Assembly (NCBI RefSeq): GCF_010868145.1
Contig: NZ_JAAGUY010000029.1
Location: 1-64,000, forward strand
Origin: Nocardia cyriacigeorgica
GTDB lineage: Bacteria; Actinomycetota; Actinomycetes; Mycobacteriales; Mycobacteriaceae
DNA: 64,000 nucleotides
Direction: 5' to 3'
In this document: one piece after another, positions 60,878-64,000 of the stretch
Numbering within the stretch: the stretch's first letter is position 1
Layout: each line of letters starts with the position of its first letter
Translations under genes and position numbers: made by a program
The notes under the pieces: model-generated
What the model was told of the DNA's origin: nothing
What the model saw: the letters and a program-made list of their open reading frames with translations, nothing else
Database searches by the model: none

Positions 60878-62851
60878 TCACCCGTGTTGGGTGGCGGGTG
60901 TGTGCGCGGGCACGAAGCGGCCTGCGTCGCTTGCCTCCTCGGCCCGGATCACGTGGGTGACCGCGTTGATCAGGGCCAGGTGGGTGAATGCCTGCGGGAA
61001 GTTGCCCAGATGGCGGCCGCTGTGCGGTTCGATCTCCTCGGCGTAGAGCCGCAGCGGGCTGGCGTAGCCGAGCAGCCGTTCGCACATCTGGCGGGCGCGG
61101 TGGAGCTCACCGATCTCCACCAGCGCCGACACCAGCCAGAACGAGCAGATGGTAAAGGTGCCTTCTGCCCCGGACAGTCCGTCGTCGGTGGTCTCGGTGC
61201 GGTAGCGCAGCACCAGACCGTTCTCGGTGAGGCGGTCGGCGATGGCGAGCACGGTTGCGCGGACGCGGTGATCGTCGGGCGGCAGGAAGCGGGTCAGCAC
61301 CGCGAGCAGCAGTGACGCGTCGAGGCTGTCGCCGCCGTAGGTCTGAGTGAGCACGCCGTCGGCATCCACGCCGTGGGTGAGCACGTCGTCCTTGATCTCC
61401 TCGGCGATGCTGTACCAGCGGTCCGCGATCTCCATCTCGCCGTGCAGTTCGGCCAGTTTCGCCCCGCGGTCGAGCGCCACCCAGCACATGATTTTCGACG
61501 AGGTGAAATGCTGCGGCTCGCCGCGCACCTCCCAGATGCCGCGGTCGGGTTCGCGCCAGTGCCGGATCGCCGCGCCCACCTGACGTTCCAGCAGTGGCCA
61601 CAAGGTCTCCGGCACATGCTGGCGTGACTTGACGTGCAAGTACACCGAGTCGAGCATCGTGCCCCAGATATCGTGCTGATCCTGGTCGTAGGCACCGTTG
61701 CCGATGCGCACCGGCCGGGCGGAGTCGTATCCGGACAGATGATCGAGCGTGGTTTCGGTGAGCTTGCGTTCGCCACCGATCCCGTAGAGCACCTGTAGCG
61801 GAACGGGTTCACCGTCGGCGCCGGTGGTCGCGTCGTTGAGGAAGGCGAAGAAATCGTCGGCCTCGCGGTCGAGCCCGAGGGTGTACAAACCCCACAGGGC
61901 GAAGGTGGAATCACGGACCCAGCTGTAGCGGTAGTCCCAATTGCGTTCGCCGCCCGGCGTTTCCGGCAGGGACGTGGTCGCGGCGGCCATCAGGGCGCCG
62001 GTCGGTGCGTAGGTCAGGCCCTTGAGCGTCAGTGCGCTGCGCTGCAGATAGCTGCGCCATGGGTGATCGGGGAACTTGCCAAGGGTGATCCATTGACGCC
62101 AGCATTCGGCCGTCGTCCACATCTTCTGCGCCGCCTCGGCGAAGGTCTGTGGTGCGGGCAGCTCCGACCAGGTCAGGGCAACATACACCTCATCGCCCTC
62201 CTGCATCCGGGTGCGGGCGCGCGCTTCCCGCCCCTCCAAGCCGATCCGCAGATCGGTGGTCAGCACCAGGGTCGGGCCCGAACTCGGGTCGGCGGCGCAT
62301 TGGGCGGTGGCCTCCTCGTACACCTTGCCGGTGTACTCCCACAGCGCGGTCTCCCGGTGGTAGTCGAAGGAGGGTTCGCAGCTCATCTCCAGTTCGACCG
62401 TGCCGCTGACGCATTTCACCGTGCGCAGCAACATGTGCTCGGCATCCCAGTCCATCGGTGTGCGCCGATGGGTCTTGCTGCGCTGAAAGTTGTTGTGCCA
62501 CGGCCCCAGAACCAGTGCGTCGCGCACGATCAGCCAGCCGGTGGCGGTCTGCCAGGTGGTTTCCAGGATCATTCCGCCCGGCAGGTAGCGGCGCGCCGCG
62601 GGCACATTGCGTCCGTAGGGCCCGATGCGGAAATGTCCGGCATTGCGGTCGAGCATGGCGCCGAACACGCTCGCCGAGTCCGGTCGCGGCACACACATCC
62701 ACTCGACGGAGCCGTTGCTGGCGATCAGGCAATTGGTCTCGCAGTCGGACAGGAAAGCGTAGTCGTCGATCGGCGGAAAATTCGACCGGCGCCGGGATTC
62801 GATGAGCGAATGCGCCGTCTGCTTGACGTCGTGATCCTCGGAGATCGCCAT
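60878..62851 (-). CDS. GH15 glucoamylase/trehalase-type glycoside hydrolase
   Basis: 657 residues from ATG 62851. It is a complete GH15 protein: an N-terminal beta-sandwich (IDDYAFLSDCETNCLIASNG, CVPRPDSASVFGAMLD) and an (alpha/alpha)6 barrel with GGERNWDYRYSWVRDSTFAL, IWEVRGEPQHFTSSKIM and EEIEPHSGRHLGNFPQAFTH, the last carrying the base catalyst region. The M. tuberculosis gene in this position, Rv2402, is a trehalase, so trehalose hydrolysis is the best guess. Convergent with the dynamin-like gene, 19 bases apart. Confidence 0.85.
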   Translation of the reverse strand: MAISEDHDVKQTAHSLIESRRRSNFPPIDDYAFLSDCETNCLIASNGSVEWMCVPRPDSASVFGAMLDRNAGHFRIGPYGRNVPAARRYLPGGMILETTWQTATGWLIVRDALVLGPWHNNFQRSKTHRRTPMDWDAEHMLLRTVKCVSGTVELEMSCEPSFDYHRETALWEYTGKVYEEATAQCAADPSSGPTLVLTTDLRIGLEGREARARTRMQEGDEVYVALTWSELPAPQTFAEAAQKMWTTAECWRQWITLGKFPDHPWRSYLQRSALTLKGLTYAPTGALMAAATTSLPETPGGERNWDYRYSWVRDSTFALWGLYTLGLDREADDFFAFLNDATTGADGEPVPLQVLYGIGGERKLTETTLDHLSGYDSARPVRIGNGAYDQDQHDIWGTMLDSVYLHVKSRQHVPETLWPLLERQVGAAIRHWREPDRGIWEVRGEPQHFTSSKIMCWVALDRGAKLAELHGEMEIADRWYSIAEEIKDDVLTHGVDADGVLTQTYGGDSLDASLLLAVLTRFLPPDDHRVRATVLAIADRLTENGLVLRYRTETTDDGLSGAEGTFTICSFWLVSALVEIGELHRARQMCERLLGYASPLRLYAEEIEPHSGRHLGNFPQAFTHLALINAVTHVIRAEEASDAGRFVPAHTPATQHG

Positions 62852-62938
62852 AACTTCATGATCACCCCGCGCCCCCGGCGCGTCCACCGCACCGCGCCGG
62901 TGGAGGTGGCATCGACCGCTCCACCGGCGCGAAGATGC

Positions 62939-63595
62939 TCAGATCCGACGGATGCGGGCCAGCCAGGCGGCGGTATCGATGGGGCCTTCCTGCGGCAGCC
63001 CGAGACGCGCGACCTCCTCGGCGACCACTTCGGTATTGCGGCCGCGATAGGTGGCCGGGCGCAGATCCTCGATCTCCCAGCCGTCGGTGAACGAATCCCG
63101 GATGATCGCGTCGCTGATCCGCGGTCCGAATCCGGGCTCGACATCCGACAGCGCCAGGATGTGCACCAGCCCGCCGGGTGCGCAGATCGCGCGCAATCCG
63201 CGCACGTAGGCGGCCCTCGCCGCCGGATCGGTACCGAAGACGTGGAAAAGCGCACTGTCGACGATCGTGTCGAAGGGGCCGAAATCGCCTGCCGGACGAT
63301 CGGCGATGGCCAGCACGTCGACCACCTCGAACCGTGCGTTCGACGCGTCCTTGGCGGCCGCGTTGCGGCGGGCGTACTCGACCGCGCTCGGGGACAGATC
63401 CACGCCGAGGACGTCGTAGCCGAGTTTGGTCAGCAGAATGGTGTGTTCACCGGCACCGCTGCCCGGATCGAGCACCCGCCCCCTGATGCCGCCGGTCCGC
63501 TCCAGCTCGACGATCGCGGGCTGCGGTTCGCCGATCACCCAGGGAGCGGTGTCGTTGTCGTAGACGGTATTCCAGAATTCCGCGGCTTGTGTCAT
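62939..63595 (-). CDS. class I SAM-dependent methyltransferase
   Basis: 218 residues from ATG 63595. The SAM motif is GRVLDPGSGAGEHTILLTKL, followed by VLGVDLSPSAVEYARRNAA and FDTIVDSALFHVF. The N-terminal FWNTVYDNDTAPWVIGEPQP resembles thiopurine/tellurite-resistance-type (TehB/TPMT) methyltransferases that act on small toxic compounds. Substrate unknown. The gap to the GH15 gene is 87 bases, so co-transcription is possible. Confidence 0.85.
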   Translation of the reverse strand: MTQAAEFWNTVYDNDTAPWVIGEPQPAIVELERTGGIRGRVLDPGSGAGEHTILLTKLGYDVLGVDLSPSAVEYARRNAAAKDASNARFEVVDVLAIADRPAGDFGPFDTIVDSALFHVFGTDPAARAAYVRGLRAICAPGGLVHILALSDVEPGFGPRISDAIIRDSFTDGWEIEDLRPATYRGRNTEVVAEEVARLGLPQEGPIDTAAWLARIRRI

Positions 63596-63668
63596 ACGAC
63601 CAGCGTGCACTCTCAACCACGGTTCAGGTCAACGATGCGCGCGGGCCGACCGCGGAGGCCGTTATCCG

Positions 63669-63968
63669 GTGTCGATTACGCTGGTGATCGTGGATCGCAT
63701 AGCGGGTTGGTGGGACGGCTTCGAACTGTGGGTGGCGGGTCTTCCGTTCATCCCGCAGTTCCTGGTGGTACTGGTGGGCATGGTGCCGATCAGCTTCGCC
63801 ATCGCCTACCTGCTCGACCGCGCGCTCAAGGTTGTCCAGCACCGGGTGGCGCTGGCCCAGCACCGGGTCCGGGCGGGCCGTTACCGCTCTGCGCGGCTGG
63901 CGCAGGCCGCCGCGCCCGTGGAACCACTGGTCGAGACCCGCGAGCACGCGCAGAGCGGAGCCCGCTGA
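63669..63968 (+). CDS. small single-helix membrane protein
   Basis: About 99 residues from GTG 63669; GTG 63684 and 63690 are alternatives. One hydrophobic segment (FLVVLVGMVPISFAIAYLL) is followed by a basic, Arg/Ala-rich cytoplasmic-type tail. No family recognised. The stop overlaps the ATG of the next gene, so the two are probably co-translated. Confidence 0.6.
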   Translation: MSITLVIVDRIAGWWDGFELWVAGLPFIPQFLVVLVGMVPISFAIAYLLDRALKVVQHRVALAQHRVRAGRYRSARLAQAAAPVEPLVETREHAQSGAR

Positions 63969-64000
63969 TGCCACGTTCCCGTGTTCAGCTGGCCCTGGTC
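63968..64000 (+). CDS. start of a gene cut by the window end
   Basis: ATG 63968 overlaps the preceding stop (TGATG) and opens MPRSRVQLALV. Only 11 codons are visible, too few to name a product. Confidence 0.4.
   Translation, partial: MPRSRVQLALV

Overview
The window is high-GC actinobacterial chromosome, most likely Nocardia or a close relative in the Mycobacteriales. The evidence is strong G/C bias at third codon positions, frequent GTG starts, an EspG-like type VII secretion helper, a stand-alone LigD-type polymerase, an IniB/IniA-like pair, and gene order in the right half matching the M. tuberculosis segment Rv2427c to Rv2402 (proA, MoxR, VWA, nadD, rsfS, gpgP, octT, degV, comEA, comEC, holA, rpsT, ATP-grasp/alpha-E/transglutaminase, MazF-like, lepA, GH15 trehalase) with local insertions.

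Left end, 1-2104 (minus strand): an EspG-like protein followed by two overlapping genes that look like a type VII secretion substrate pair, one with a YxxxD motif and one with a W-x-G turn and a long proline-rich tail that runs off the window.

2311-13449 (plus strand): eight genes packed with overlapping stop and start codons. In order they are a rifampin-phosphotransferase-like dikinase, a fatty acyl-AMP ligase fused to a nucleotidyltransferase domain, an acyl carrier protein, a thioester-reductase-like extended SDR, an NDP-kinase-like protein, an AfsA/ScbA-type butyrolactone synthase homologue, a nitroreductase and a UbiA-type prenyltransferase. A class I methyltransferase faces the operon (13471-14568) and a MerR-type regulator lies beyond it. 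I know of no described pathway with this gene set; a lipid-derived, possibly prenylated and phosphorylated or nucleotidylated small molecule or signal is a reasonable inference. This is the best candidate for an undescribed system in the window.

15547-28706 is an accessory region of short, mostly unlinked units: a D-2-hydroxyacid dehydrogenase, a LigD-type polymerase, an XRE/DUF5753 regulator with its DUF6879 partner and a small damaged gene, a RecQ-type helicase, a membrane protein, a free-standing LAGLIDADG endonuclease next to rtcB, a ribokinase-like kinase, a pentapeptide-repeat protein, and a CGNR zinc-finger regulator divergent from an epoxide hydrolase with paired operators between them.

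28913-45863 is conserved housekeeping and envelope DNA: proA, a MoxR/VWA pair, an Hsp90-like/TPR pair, nadD-rsfS-gpgP-octT-degV, then comEA-comEC-holA. The 3' end of comEC appears frameshifted, so it reads straight through into holA.

45939-64000: an inserted DUF2798, aldo/keto reductase and XRE-regulator block; rpsT; a permuted ATP-grasp/alpha-E/transglutaminase operon followed by an aquaporin; a MazF-fold protein divergent from lepA; an IniB-like repetitive protein with a dynamin-like GTPase whose P-loop lysine is methionine; a GH15 trehalase-type enzyme; a methyltransferase; and a small membrane protein. No rRNA, tRNA, insertion sequence or CRISPR array was recognised.
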